A stretch of DNA of 64,000 nt from Micromonospora matsumotoense (GCF_900091525.1 NZ_FMCU01000002.1:702268-766267), one strand, 5' to 3'. Shown: positions 1 to 8,904, counted from the first letter of the stretch. The notes: generated from the letters alone by a model not told the origin. Numbers and translations are program-made.

Positions 1-2
1 TC

Positions 3-1247
3 CCGTCGTCGGTGCCGACCAGCGGGCACGACGTACGGCTGCCGGCGGCCAAGGTGCTCGGCGGGCCACGCGGACGGGCGAAGGCGTTCCGCCCCGGGTC
101 GGTGGTCAACATCTCCGGGATGAGCTTCGGCTCGCTGTCCGGCAACGCGGTGTCCGCCCTCAACCAGGGGGCGGCGCTGGCCGGCTGCCTGCAGAACACC
201 GGCGAGGGTGGGCTGTCGCCGTACCATCGCCACGGCGGTGAGCTGGTCTTCCAGCTCGGTACGGCGTACTTCGGCTGCCGGGACGCCCGGGGCCGGTTCG
301 ACCTCGCCCGACTGCGGGACCTGGTCGCCGGGGCCCCGGTGCGGGCCCTGGAGATCAAGCTCAGTCAGGGCGCGAAGCCCAGCCTGGGCGGGCTGCTGCC
401 CGGGGCGAAGGTGTCCGCCGAGATCGCCGCCACCCGGGGGATCACCCCCGGGGAGGACTGCGTGAGCCCGTCGCGGCACGCCGAGTTCTCCGACTGCGAC
501 AGCCTGCTGGACTGGGTGGAACTGCTGGCCGCCGAGACCGGGCTGCCGGTCGGCATCAAGTCCGCCGTCGGTGACCTGGGGTTCTGGGAGGAGCTGACCA
601 CGCTGATGCGCGACACCGGCCGGGGCGTCGACTTCGTCACCGTCGACGGCGGCGAGGGCGGCACCGGCGCCGCACCGCTGATCTTCACCGACTCGGTGTC
701 GCTGCCGTTCCAGCAGGGCTTCGCCCGGGTCTACCGGACCTTCGCCGAGCGGGGGCTGCACGAGCAGACCGTCTTCGTCGGCGCGGGCAAACTGGGCCTG
801 CCGGACAACGCCGTGGTGGCGTTCGCGCTCGGCTGCGACCTGGTCAACGTCGGCCGGGAGGCGATGCTGGCGATCGGCTGCATCCAGGCGCAGAAGTGCC
901 ACACCGACTCCTGCCCCACCGGCGTCGCCACCCAGAACCCCTGGCTGGCCCGGGGCCTGGACCCGGCCCGCAAGTCGGTGCGGGCGGCGAACTACATCGG
1001 CACCCTGCGCCGGGACCTGGTCAAGGTCGCCGAGGCGTGCGGGGTCGAGCATCCGGGGCTGATCGACACCGACGCCGTCGAGATCCTCGACGGCCGGACC
1101 TCGGCCCGCCCCCTGCGGGAGGTCTACGGCTACCAGCCGCAGTGGGGGTTGCCGTCGGCGGCGGACCGGGCGGAGATCGCCCGGCTGATGGCCGGCGAGG
1201 CGCCGCAGGGCGGCAGCGCCGTCCCGTCGGCCACCGCCCAGGGCTGA
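3..1247 (+). CDS. FMN-binding glutamate synthase family protein (5' truncated)
   Basis: The frame is open to the left edge, so the N-terminus lies outside the window; the first visible GTG at 12 is probably internal. The protein resembles the central FMN/[3Fe-4S] domain of glutamate synthase large subunit: a TVDGGEGGTGAAP FMN-phosphate loop followed by CIQAQKCHTDSCPTGVATQ, whose three cysteines match the iron-sulfur cluster ligands. Stand-alone members of this family are about 450-530 residues and lack the glutaminase domain. They are flavin oxidoreductases of mostly unknown substrate; some act in methylamine or glutamate metabolism. About 415 residues are visible. The next gene, dinB, is 96 bases downstream and unrelated. 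Family assignment is firm; the substrate is unknown. Confidence 0.85.
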   Translation, partial: PSSVPTSGHDVRLPAAKVLGGPRGRAKAFRPGSVVNISGMSFGSLSGNAVSALNQGAALAGCLQNTGEGGLSPYHRHGGELVFQLGTAYFGCRDARGRFDLARLRDLVAGAPVRALEIKLSQGAKPSLGGLLPGAKVSAEIAATRGITPGEDCVSPSRHAEFSDCDSLLDWVELLAAETGLPVGIKSAVGDLGFWEELTTLMRDTGRGVDFVTVDGGEGGTGAAPLIFTDSVSLPFQQGFARVYRTFAERGLHEQTVFVGAGKLGLPDNAVVAFALGCDLVNVGREAMLAIGCIQAQKCHTDSCPTGVATQNPWLARGLDPARKSVRAANYIGTLRRDLVKVAEACGVEHPGLIDTDAVEILDGRTSARPLREVYGYQPQWGLPSAADRAEIARLMAGEAPQGGSAVPSATAQG

Positions 1248-1343
1248 TCCGAGCCCGGCAGCCGGTGACCGTTCGGTCTCTTCGGGCACACCGTTCCGGC
1301 AGCTCAGCACGCCCTGGTCGAACACCTGTGCGAACATGGGGCG

Positions 1344-2531
1344 GTGCCGACCGGAGCCAGCATCCTGCATGCCGACCTGGACGCGTTCTACGCCTCGGTC
1401 GAGCAGCGGGACGACCCGCGCCTGCGCGGCCGACCGGTGATCGTCGGCGGCGGGGTGGTCCTCGCGGCCAGCTACGAGGCGAAGGCGTACGGCGTGCAGA
1501 GCGCGATGGGCGGGCGGCAGGCCCGGCGGCTCTGCCCCGAGGCGGTCGTGGTGCCGCCGAGGATGGCGGCGTACACGGCGGCGAGCCGGGCGGTGTTCGC
1601 CATCTTCCGGGACACCACGCCCTGGGTGGAGGGGCTCTCCATCGACGAGGCGTTCCTCGACGTGGGGGGCCTGCGCCGGCTCTCCGGGTCGCCGGTGCAG
1701 ATCGCGACCCGGCTGCGGCGGATGGTCGGCGAGCAGGTCGGGCTGCCGATCACCGTCGGGGTGGCCCGGACGAAGTTCCTCGCCAAGGTCGCCAGCGGGG
1801 TGGCCAAACCGGACGGCCTGCTGGAGGTCCCGCCCGACGGCGAGCTGGCGTTCCTGCACCCGCTGCCGGTGGAACGGCTCTGGGGCGTCGGCCCGGTCAC
1901 CGCGGCGAAGCTGCGCGCCCGGGGCATCCACACGGTCGGCCAGCTGGCCCGCCTCGACGTGCCGACCCTCGAGTCGCTGCTCGGCGCGGGCGCCGGCGGA
2001 CATCTGCACGCGCTGGCCCACCACCGCGACCCCCGACCGGTGCAGGTGGGCCGCCGACGATCCTCGATGGGCGCCCAGCACGCCCTCGGGGCCGGCCCGC
2101 ACTCCCCCGCCGACGTCGACGCCACCCTGTCCGGGCTGGTCGACCGGGTGGCCCGCCGGCTTCGGGCCGCCGGCCGGGCCGGCCGGACGGTGACCCTGCG
2201 GCTGCGGTTCGCCGACTACACCGCGGCCACCCGGTCGCGGACCCTGCGCCGGGCCACCGACCGGACGACACCGTTACTGGCCGCCGCCCGTTCACTGCTG
2301 CGGGCGGCCCAGCCCGAGCTGGCCCGCCGCGGGATCACCCTGGTCGGGGTGGCGGTGGGCAACCTCGACGACGCCCCGGTCCAGCCGGAACTGCCGTTCA
2401 CCCCCGACCGGGGGGTCGAGCTGGACAACGCCGTCGACGCGGTCCGGGACCGGTTCGGCGCGGCGGCGCTGACCCGGGCCACCCTGCTCGGCCGTCGACC
2501 CGGTCTGGAGATGCCCCGGTTGCCCGACTGA
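1344..2531 (+). CDS. dinB: DNA polymerase IV (Y-family translesion polymerase)
   Basis: The protein is 395 residues, close to normal for DinB. The N-terminus has HADLDAFYASVEQ with the first catalytic Asp. SIDEAFLD near residue 102 carries the other catalytic acidic residues of the palm. Fingers, thumb (helix-hairpin-helix around LWGVGPVTAAKLRARGI) and a little-finger domain follow. Y-family polymerases copy damaged templates with low fidelity. The C-terminus QPELPFTPDRG resembles a beta-clamp binding motif (QxxLF type), which is expected for DinB. The start is GTG. No LexA-like operator was recognised upstream. It appears monocistronic. Confidence 0.95.
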   Translation: MPTGASILHADLDAFYASVEQRDDPRLRGRPVIVGGGVVLAASYEAKAYGVQSAMGGRQARRLCPEAVVVPPRMAAYTAASRAVFAIFRDTTPWVEGLSIDEAFLDVGGLRRLSGSPVQIATRLRRMVGEQVGLPITVGVARTKFLAKVASGVAKPDGLLEVPPDGELAFLHPLPVERLWGVGPVTAAKLRARGIHTVGQLARLDVPTLESLLGAGAGGHLHALAHHRDPRPVQVGRRRSSMGAQHALGAGPHSPADVDATLSGLVDRVARRLRAAGRAGRTVTLRLRFADYTAATRSRTLRRATDRTTPLLAAARSLLRAAQPELARRGITLVGVAVGNLDDAPVQPELPFTPDRGVELDNAVDAVRDRFGAAALTRATLLGRRPGLEMPRLPD

Positions 2532-2604
2532 TCCCCCGGGCACCACCTGCTGCCGGCCACCCGGGTGGCCTGACACCGGCGGGGGCCGGGCCACCCGATG
2601 CCGC

Positions 2605-4089
2605 TCACCAGGCGCAGGGCGCGTAGTCCTTCAGGAAACAGCCGTACAGCTCCTCGCCCCGCTCGCCCCGGACGATCGGGTCGTACACCCGGGCCGCCCC
2701 GTCGACCAGGTCCAGCGGGGCGTGGAAACCCTCGTCGGCCAGGCGCATCTTCGTCGGGTGCGGGCGCTCGTCGGTGATCCAGCCGGTGTCGACGCTGGTC
2801 ATCAGGATGCCGTCGGCGCGCATGTCCTCGGCGCTGGTGCGGGTGAGCATGTTCAGCGCCGCCTTGGCCATGTTGGTGTGCGGGTGCCCCGCCCCCTTGT
2901 AGCCCCGGGCGAACTGCCCCTCCATCGCCGACACGTTCACCACGTACGCCCGCCCGGCCGGGGCGGCGGCCAACGCCGGCCGGAGCCGACTGACCAGCAC
3001 GAACGGGGCGGTCACGTTGCACAGCTGCACCTCGAGCAGCTCGACCGGGTCGACCTCGTGCACCCGCTGCACCCAGCTGTTGGTGTCGCCGAGGTCGGGG
3101 GCGAGCCCACCGGCGTCGATGGCGGTGGCGGCGGCGATCCGCTCCGGCGTGGCGGACCGACCGGTCAGCGCCAGCGCGGTGAGGGCGTGCGGGGCGATGG
3201 CGGCGGCCGGCACGGTCCCGTCCGGCAACGCCAGGGTGACACCCCGACCACCGGTGAAGGTGAGTAGCTCCGGCAGCGGCCCCTCGGGCAGCGCCGCCGT
3301 CTCGGCGGCGACCAGGTGGGCGTACGCGCCGGGGGTGCGGCGTACCGTCTGCGCGGCGTTGTTGATCAGGATGTCCAGCGGACCCTGCGCGGCGACCGAG
3401 TCGGCCAGCGCCACCACCTGGGCGGGGTCCCGCAGGTCGATGCCGACGACCCGCAACCGGTGCAGCCAGTCGGCGCTGTCCGGCATGGCGGTGAACCGGC
3501 GGACCGCGTCGTGCGGGAACCGGGTGGTGATCGTGGTGTGCGCACCGTCACGCAGCAGCCGCAGGGCGATGTACATGCCGATCTTGGCGCGTCCCCCGGT
3601 GAGCAGCGCCCGCCGCCCGGTCAGGTCGCACCGCGCGTCCCGGCGCTCCCGGTTGAGGGTGGCGCAGTCGGGGCAGAGTTGGTGATAGAACGCGTCGACC
3701 TCGCGGTAGCGGGTCTTGCAGATGTAGCAGCCACGCGGATTGATCAGAGTACCGGCGATGTCACCGGCGGTCGGCGAGGCGAGCGGGATGCCCTTGGTCT
3801 CGTCGTCGATCCGGCCCGGGGCGCCCGTGGCGGTGGCGGCGGTGACCGCGCGGTCGTGGGCCATGACGGTTTCCCGCCGCTCCTCGCGGCGCCGCTGCTT
3901 CACCATCTTGAACAGCCGGGCGGTGGCCCGCTGCACCCGTACCACGTCCGGGTGGTCGCTGGGCAGCGACTCCAACGCCGCGAAGACCCGCAGCGCGACC
4001 GCCAACTCGTCCTGGTCGACTCCCGGGGTGCCGGCGTCGCGCCCCCGGCTGTCGACGTCGCCCGATTGTCCGACGTTGTCCACCGTCAT
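2605..4089 (-). CDS. Large SDR-family oxidoreductase with N-terminal zinc-ribbon-like segment
   Basis: 494 residues, twice the length of a classical SDR. Residues 1-110 are low-complexity and charged, and then CYICKTRY...LCPDC gives two CxxC pairs that look like a zinc knuckle. A Rossmann fold follows, with TGGRAKIG (the TGxxxGIG nucleotide site) and the NNAAQ motif. In the catalytic region SAMEG provides Ser, but the usual YxxxK reads TNMAK, so Tyr is replaced by Thr while Lys remains; a Tyr occurs upstream in RGYKG. Similar large zinc-containing SDRs occur in actinobacteria and eukaryotes with no known substrate. It is convergent with dinB and separated from it by 73 bases. Family is certain; activity is uncertain. 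Confidence 0.8.
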   Translation of the reverse strand: MTVDNVGQSGDVDSRGRDAGTPGVDQDELAVALRVFAALESLPSDHPDVVRVQRATARLFKMVKQRRREERRETVMAHDRAVTAATATGAPGRIDDETKGIPLASPTAGDIAGTLINPRGCYICKTRYREVDAFYHQLCPDCATLNRERRDARCDLTGRRALLTGGRAKIGMYIALRLLRDGAHTTITTRFPHDAVRRFTAMPDSADWLHRLRVVGIDLRDPAQVVALADSVAAQGPLDILINNAAQTVRRTPGAYAHLVAAETAALPEGPLPELLTFTGGRGVTLALPDGTVPAAAIAPHALTALALTGRSATPERIAAATAIDAGGLAPDLGDTNSWVQRVHEVDPVELLEVQLCNVTAPFVLVSRLRPALAAAPAGRAYVVNVSAMEGQFARGYKGAGHPHTNMAKAALNMLTRTSAEDMRADGILMTSVDTGWITDERPHPTKMRLADEGFHAPLDLVDGAARVYDPIVRGERGEELYGCFLKDYAPCAW

Positions 4090-4244
4090 GTCCGCTATCG
4101 TCCCGCCCTGCCATCCGGGGCCGACCGCCGGCCCGACCCGGGAACTCTACGCACCCGGGACGGACCGGCGCGACGCCTGGTCACGGCGGCGGCGGTGAGC
4201 TGGGCCACCGCCGCCGCCCGGGGCGGCGGCGGCCCCGCCCGCTG

Positions 4245-4886
4245 TCAGGGCAGCTTGATGCTCTTGGTGTTCGGGAAGCTGTAGGGGCAGGACGCCGAGG
4301 ACCCGGTGCCGACCACGACGTAGCCGGCCGGGATCGGCGACGCCGAGCAGATGGTGGTGATGCCCGTGGTGGACGGCTTGGTGATCGTCCAGGTGTTCGG
4401 GAAGCTGTACGGGCAGGACGCCGACGACCCCTCCGCGATGATCACGAACCCGGTCGGCAGGGTCGACGCCTTGCACATCACGCTCGCCGAGCCGGTGGGC
4501 GGGATCCGGATGGTCCAGGTGTTGGGGAAGCTGTACGGGCAGGACGCCGACGCCCCCTCCGCGATGGCCACGTAACCGGTCGGCACGGCGGAGGCCTTGC
4601 ACATCACGGTGGTCGAGGTGGTGGAGGGCGTGGTGATCGTCCAGGTGTTCGGGAAGCTGTACGGGCAGGACGCCGACGACCCCTCCGCGATGATCACGTA
4701 GCCGGCGGGTATCGGCGAGCTCTTGCAGATCGTGGTGGTCGCGGCGCTGGCCGGCGTCGCGACGGCGAGCGTGGTGGCGACCCCCGCGACCAGCACGGCG
4801 AGAAGGGCCAGGGCGGCACGCAGCGGGGTGGTGGTCCCCGGGCCCCGCCGTCGGCGCAGTGGGCTGGTCCGCTCGGTCCAGTTCAT
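4245..4886 (-). CDS. Secreted protein of four tandem cysteine-containing repeats
   Basis: 213 residues starting at an ATG preceded by AAGGGA; a longer upstream open frame has no ribosome site and low-complexity content. The N-terminus is a Sec signal: an RRRR-rich n-region, then a hydrophobic LRAALALLAVLVAGVATTLAV and an ASA-A cleavage site near residue 50. The mature part is four repeats of about 40 residues, each with the pattern C-x-(S/A)-x-P-x-GY(V/F)-EG(S/A)SASCPYSFPNTW separated by Thr/Ser/Pro linkers. Two cysteines per repeat suggest one disulfide per module. No enzymatic motif is seen. I do not recognise a named family; it is probably a surface or matrix protein. Confidence 0.75.
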   Translation of the reverse strand: MNWTERTSPLRRRRGPGTTTPLRAALALLAVLVAGVATTLAVATPASAATTTICKSSPIPAGYVIIAEGSSASCPYSFPNTWTITTPSTTSTTVMCKASAVPTGYVAIAEGASASCPYSFPNTWTIRIPPTGSASVMCKASTLPTGFVIIAEGSSASCPYSFPNTWTITKPSTTGITTICSASPIPAGYVVVGTGSSASCPYSFPNTKSIKLP

Positions 4887-5174
4887 GCAGAGGTCCCTTC
4901 GTTCAGGCGCGCGACTACCGAGGGCATCGTCGCCGGCACGCGCTGTGAGCATAATGGACGGTGCGACGCCAACGGACAACCCTCGGAAGGTCGCGCCACA
5001 GTCGGGAAGCCGACTCGACACCCCGCGCCGCAGCCGTCCGCCGCGGCCGGTTCCGACGGGACACTGCCTTGCGTAACCGATTGGTACGGTGTCGGTGATC
5101 GCGGTCCGCCGTCCACCGAGGCGTCCCGGCCCGACCGGGCGTGGCGTCGGTGGCTGTCCCCTGGGGAGGGTGGG
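4887..5174. other. Divergent intergenic region
   Basis: About 290 bases between the divergently transcribed secreted repeat protein and the type VII-like cassette. It must hold both promoters. It is slightly less GC-rich around 4940-4980, but I could not assign convincing -35/-10 boxes. No open frame with a ribosome site was found. Confidence 0.4.
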
Positions 5175-5576
5175 ATGTGGGCGGATGAGGCGGCCCTGGA
5201 CGCGGCGGCCCGCCGGCTCGACGGGTGGGAGTCGTCGTTCACCGACCGCGCGGACCGGGCGAAGCACCTCGCGGCACAGGTGCAGGCACTGACCGGCACC
5301 GCCCGCAGCCCCGACCGGACCATCGAGGTCACCGTCGATCCCACCGGCCTGCTGATCGACCTGCGGCTGGACGAGCAGACCCGGCAGTACACCGCCGCCC
5401 ACACCGCCCGGCAGATCCTGGCGACCACCCACGCCGCCCGCACCGACCTGCTGCGGCAGCTCACCGAGGCCACCACCCGGGTCCTCGGCGCCGACGACCC
5501 GACCGCCCAGGCGATCATCGAGTCGCACCGGCAGCGGCTCGCCCCCGGTCAGGGCCCGCCGGATGCCCACCGGTGA
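5175..5576 (+). CDS. YbaB/EbfC-like DNA-binding family protein
   Basis: 133 residues, preceded by GGGAGGGTGGG. It has the size and layout of YbaB/EbfC nucleoid-associated proteins: an N-terminal helix, a central beta hairpin (TIEVTVDPTGLLIDLRL), and a C-terminal helix ending in disordered tail. In actinomycetes, YbaB-like proteins often sit at the head of WXG100/type VII secretion cassettes, as here, where they may act as scaffolds or chaperones rather than nucleoid proteins. The stop codon lies inside the next gene (14-base overlap), so it is the first gene of a four-gene operon (5175-7609). Confidence 0.7.
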   Translation: MWADEAALDAAARRLDGWESSFTDRADRAKHLAAQVQALTGTARSPDRTIEVTVDPTGLLIDLRLDEQTRQYTAAHTARQILATTHAARTDLLRQLTEATTRVLGADDPTAQAIIESHRQRLAPGQGPPDAHR

Positions 5577-5883
5577 CGGCATCCAGGTCGACCCGGACGA
5601 CCTGACCGCGCACGCCGCCCACCTGGACCGCTGCGCCGACAGCCTGGACACCGCCCGCCAGGCCGGCCACCACGTCCGGCTCGACGCCGACGCGTACGGG
5701 CAACTCTGCGCGATCATGCCGACGCTGCTCACCGGCCTCCAACGGACCCTGGTCGACGGCGTCGGCACCGCCGCCGGATCGGTCCGGGACACCGCCGGGA
5801 AGCTCCGGTCCGGCGCCGACGGCTACCGGGCCGCCGACGCCCGCGCCGCGCGACACCTCGACCGGTTACGGGACCGGCGGTGA
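5563..5883 (+). CDS. Small helical type VII secretion (WXG100/EspC-like) protein
   Basis: 106 residues predicted to be almost entirely helical, with DDLTAHAAHLDRCADSLDTA at the start, typical of ESX-secreted WXG100/EspC-like partners. No signal peptide. The canonical central WxG is not evident, so it fits EspC/DUF2580-type better than a strict WXG100. It overlaps the previous gene by 14 bases and the next by 4 (GTGA), indicating translational coupling. It is likely a secretion partner or helical adaptor for the large protein encoded next. Function is inferred from size, helicity and context. Confidence 0.6.
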   Translation: MPTGDGIQVDPDDLTAHAAHLDRCADSLDTARQAGHHVRLDADAYGQLCAIMPTLLTGLQRTLVDGVGTAAGSVRDTAGKLRSGADGYRAADARAARHLDRLRDRR

Positions 5884-7196
5884 CCGGCAACCCGCTGGTC
5901 GCCACGCCGTCGGACGCCGGGCCCAGCGCGTGGGCCGGGATCTGGATCTGCGAGGACATCGAACTCGTCGCCCAGGGCGTCCGCACCGGCAGCTGGATCG
6001 ACGGCAGCCTCGGCGTGGTCAGCGCCGGCCTGGACGCCCTCGCCCTCGTCTCCGACCCGGTCGGCGCACTGCTCCAGTACGGCATCGCCTGGCTCATCGC
6101 ACACGTCACACCCCTCAGCGAGGCCCTGGACTGGCTCGCCGGTGACCCCGCCCAGATCACCGCACACGCCCAGACGTGGCGCAACGTCGCCACCTCGCTC
6201 CGCGCGGACGCCGCCGAGCTGACCCACGCGGTCCGCACCGAGGTCGCCGGCTGGGGCGGCGATGCCGGACCCGCCTACCGGGCCTGGGCCGCCGAGCAGC
6301 ACCGGGCGATCACCGGCCTCGCCCGGGGCGCCGACACCCTCGCCGCCGCCACCGAGGGCGCCGCCGGCCTGGTCGCCGCCGTCCGGCTCCTCGTCCGCGA
6401 CGCCATCGCCGCCTGCGTCTCCCGCCTCATCGTGTACGCGGGCGAACTGCTCGTCACCGGCGGGCTCGCCACACCGCTGGTGGTGGAGCAGGTGACCACG
6501 CTGGTGGGATCGTGGGCGGCGCGGATCGCCCGGCTGCTGCGCGGGCTGCTGGCCAGCCTGCGGCGGCTGCTGCCGGAACTACGCCGCCTCGGCGACCTTA
6601 TCGACAAACTCAAGCAGGCGCTCCACCGGCTCGCTCGGATCGGCCCGAACGACCGGATGGGCACACGCCGCGACTGGGCTGATCCACGGGCCCGACCGAT
6701 GCGCCCGAAGGAGCGACCGGATTCCTATCTCCCCGCCGGTGATCCGGTCTACCACACCGACCATTCCACAGTCGTCGGGTACGACGCCCGGACGATGCGG
6801 AACAGGGAGAAATCCCTGCCTCTCGACGGGCACCACGACGTCGTCGTCCACGGCACCGACAAGGGCTACTTCATCCCCGGTAAGCTCTCGTCGGAGGGGG
6901 CGGACATGGACGGGAACCCGACCAGCGCAGCACAGATCGCTACGGCGCTCAGGGACAATCCGGCCTACGACGGGGGACCGGTGCGGCTGGTGTCCTGCTA
7001 CTCGGGCACGATCGATTCCGAGGTGATCAACGCCGTTCCGCTCGGGCAACAGGTCGCTGACGCGCTTGGCGTGACCGTGGTCGCGCCGACAAAGCGAGTC
7101 GGCACCGAACGGTGGGCGGCCGAACCCGAGCCGCCGGTTGTCGAAGCCGGCGGCATCTGGAGGGTCTTCGAGCCGCGACCAGAGGGCCGTCGATGA
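5880..7196 (+). CDS. WXG100-like polymorphic toxin candidate with C-terminal Cys-His domain
   Basis: 438 residues, GTG start overlapping the previous stop. Residues 1-210 form an ESX-type helical region with a WGGDAG turn equivalent to WXG near residue 122 and long Ala-rich helices. Residues 215-275 are a basic linker. Residues 275-438 are a different, less Ala-rich domain: YHTDHSTVVGYDARTM, DVVVHGTDKGYFIPG, then VRLVSCYSGT and LGVTVVAPT. The spaced VHG and SCYSG motifs resemble the His/Cys dyad of caspase-like (C80/CHAT-type) proteases. Codon composition also changes here, with lower GC from about 6700. This is a classic secreted-head/variable-tip arrangement with a small partner gene downstream. 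The protease idea is an inference. Confidence 0.6.
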   Translation: MTGNPLVATPSDAGPSAWAGIWICEDIELVAQGVRTGSWIDGSLGVVSAGLDALALVSDPVGALLQYGIAWLIAHVTPLSEALDWLAGDPAQITAHAQTWRNVATSLRADAAELTHAVRTEVAGWGGDAGPAYRAWAAEQHRAITGLARGADTLAAATEGAAGLVAAVRLLVRDAIAACVSRLIVYAGELLVTGGLATPLVVEQVTTLVGSWAARIARLLRGLLASLRRLLPELRRLGDLIDKLKQALHRLARIGPNDRMGTRRDWADPRARPMRPKERPDSYLPAGDPVYHTDHSTVVGYDARTMRNREKSLPLDGHHDVVVHGTDKGYFIPGKLSSEGADMDGNPTSAAQIATALRDNPAYDGGPVRLVSCYSGTIDSEVINAVPLGQQVADALGVTVVAPTKRVGTERWAAEPEPPVVEAGGIWRVFEPRPEGRR

Positions 7197-7609
7197 AGAC
7201 AGCTGGCTTCTTCCGAGAACTCGGCCCGGACCCGGTCTCGGTCTACACCGAGAGCATCCGCACCCACCTGGCTCCACACCCGCTCCCCGACGCCGATCGG
7301 GTAGTCCAGTATCTGCGCGACGGACACGGCCTGATCGACGTGATGGGCGCGGAGATGGACGTCCTGGGTAGTGGCCGGCATCTTGTCGGCGGAGCCTCCG
7401 TGATGACGGACGGGGAGTGGCTGTGGCGCGACGATCTGCGGTTCTACGTGGCGACCTACCACGCACGCCTTCCTGAAGGCTTCTTGGCCACCATTCGGGC
7501 GAATGACTATCACGTTCCTGAACTGCAGGTCGAGGATCTTCGCGCGGCGGGGAAGGAAGCAATGCAAATCCTCGGTTACCACCGACCTCCCACCCCGTCA
7601 CTTCATTGA
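7193..7609 (+). CDS. Probable immunity protein of the upstream toxin
   Basis: 138 residues starting at an ATG that overlaps the previous stop (ATGA). It is acidic overall and has no signal peptide or membrane segment, as expected for a cytoplasmic immunity protein. Sequence features include DADRVVQYLRDGHGLIDVMGAEMD and a C-terminal HVPELQVEDLRAAGKEAMQ. I do not recognise a named family. Its position directly after a polymorphic-toxin candidate, with translational coupling, is the main evidence for immunity. Its end overlaps the convergent gene by 12 bases. Confidence 0.5.
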   Translation: MKTAGFFRELGPDPVSVYTESIRTHLAPHPLPDADRVVQYLRDGHGLIDVMGAEMDVLGSGRHLVGGASVMTDGEWLWRDDLRFYVATYHARLPEGFLATIRANDYHVPELQVEDLRAAGKEAMQILGYHRPPTPSLH

Positions 7610-8626
7610 TGGCGAGCCTGACGAGGCCGGTTCAGCCTTCCCGGACGTTCCGCCGGCAGCGTTCGTAAACCGGCTGGTCACGTCGCTGCCGTCGCGGAGG
7701 TAGTCGGCGAGCCTGATCCGTACGCCGGCCCGGACCACCTCGGTGCCCGCGCCGAACGACTCCGGCATCCGCCGGGTACGCCACCAGCGCAGTGACTCCC
7801 CCGCTGCCCGCTTCTGCCGCTTGAGGACGGCTTCCGCCGCGATGACGTCGGCGTGCCGACCCTCGACGACCTCCACCAGTTGGGCACCCGCACGCAGGTG
7901 TTGCCGTACCCGGCTCGCTCCGCCGACGCCGAACTTCAGCAATCCGCGATGCCGCACCAGATACAGCAGGTACGGCGTGTCGCGGAGGGCGGCGAAGGTC
8001 CGGTCATCGGGCTCGGGTGGGCACTGGGCACAACTGCGGTCGCGGACCCGTTGCCACGAGTCGCAGCGCAGGTGCAGACCCCAGGTGCCGTGCGAGAAGG
8101 GAGCCTGCCGTTCGCCGTACCACGGTAGGCCGTGGACGTCGCCGGCCAGGTCGGCCCAGCCGTCGCGGCGGTGCCGGTCGAGTTCCGCGCCGAGGGCGAT
8201 CGCGGCCTGGAACTCGGCGGCGGCCCGGGTGGGGATGGTGTCGGTGTCGGCCAGGCCGGCGAAGCGGCGTACCTGGTCCGCGAGTCCGGGTTCGTCCGGC
8301 AACCGGGTCAGCAGACGTGTGCCCGCAGCGAGGCTCAGGCCGGCGGACCGCTCGTCCAGACAGATGTGACACCGGGTCCGCCAACCGGTGCGGCAGACGC
8401 GGAGGCTTCCGCAGGTGCGGCACCGGTAGAGGTCGACGCTGCGGTCCGGCAGCAGACCGAGCGGTTGCATCTGGTCGGCGACCAGGTCCGCGCACGGTCG
8501 GCAGTGGCCGAACCAGGCGGTGTCCGGGCCCCGCTGGCGGGTGTCCGCCCGACCCTCGACGGTGTCGCCGCAGTTGACGCAGATGCACCCCGTAGGCCGG
8601 CTGGGCCTGGGCTTACGCGTCGTCAT
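7598..8626 (-). CDS. Zinc-ribbon protein with GIY-YIG-like nuclease domain
   Basis: 342 residues. Start chosen at the ATG that overlaps the upstream stop (ATGA). The N-terminal third carries several CxxC pairs (CVNC, CRPC, CRTC, CHIC), so two zinc ribbons are likely, and another CAQC occurs near residue 210. Residues 225-300 contain YLLYLVRHRGLLKFGVGG then RVRQHL and AAEAVLKRQ. The spacing of LYLV, LKFGV, Arg and Glu fits a divergent GIY-YIG nuclease core. It is the last gene of a five-gene minus-strand operon starting at 14306 with a GmrSD-type endonuclease. The nuclease assignment is inferred from motif spacing only. Confidence 0.55.
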   Translation of the reverse strand: MTTRKPRPSRPTGCICVNCGDTVEGRADTRQRGPDTAWFGHCRPCADLVADQMQPLGLLPDRSVDLYRCRTCGSLRVCRTGWRTRCHICLDERSAGLSLAAGTRLLTRLPDEPGLADQVRRFAGLADTDTIPTRAAAEFQAAIALGAELDRHRRDGWADLAGDVHGLPWYGERQAPFSHGTWGLHLRCDSWQRVRDRSCAQCPPEPDDRTFAALRDTPYLLYLVRHRGLLKFGVGGASRVRQHLRAGAQLVEVVEGRHADVIAAEAVLKRQKRAAGESLRWWRTRRMPESFGAGTEVVRAGVRIRLADYLRDGSDVTSRFTNAAGGTSGKAEPASSGSPSMK

Positions 8627-8904
8627 GTGTCGGTGCCGGCGGAGCGACGGCTGTGGGTCCGGTGGGCGCGCGCCGCCTGCGCCTGCGGGGTCCCACCCCG
8701 GCCACCCTCCGTCCAGGACACCCGGCTGTACTCGTCCCAGCGCCCGTCGAGTGCGGCCGCATCGCTCTGCTCGTCCGGCGTGACGGTGCAGTAGTCGCAG
8801 CCGATCGCCCGCATCTGCATCCACACCGCATTGACGATGTCGGCGTACTGATCTGGTCCCACGCCCCGGAGGCGTACCGTGAACTCCCGCTCGTCCTGGC
8901 TCAT
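8623..8904 (-). CDS. Small protein of unknown function in the 14.3-7.6 kb operon
   Basis: 93 residues. Its ATG overlaps the end of the upstream gene and its stop overlaps the next start (ATGA both times), which argues that it is translated. The folded part (residues 1-60) has FTVRLRGVGPDQYADIVNAV and an acidic stretch DEQSDAAALDGRWDEYSRV; the tail is basic and probably disordered. No domain recognised. Its role is unknown beyond its place between the DUF6308-like and GIY-YIG-like genes. Confidence 0.55.
   Translation of the reverse strand: MSQDEREFTVRLRGVGPDQYADIVNAVWMQMRAIGCDYCTVTPDEQSDAAALDGRWDEYSRVSWTEGGRGGTPQAQAARAHRTHSRRSAGTDT

Noticed and set aside
896..2626. 576-codon plus-strand frame overlapping dinB
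   Set aside because: Arg/Pro/Gly-rich alternative frame of two real genes.
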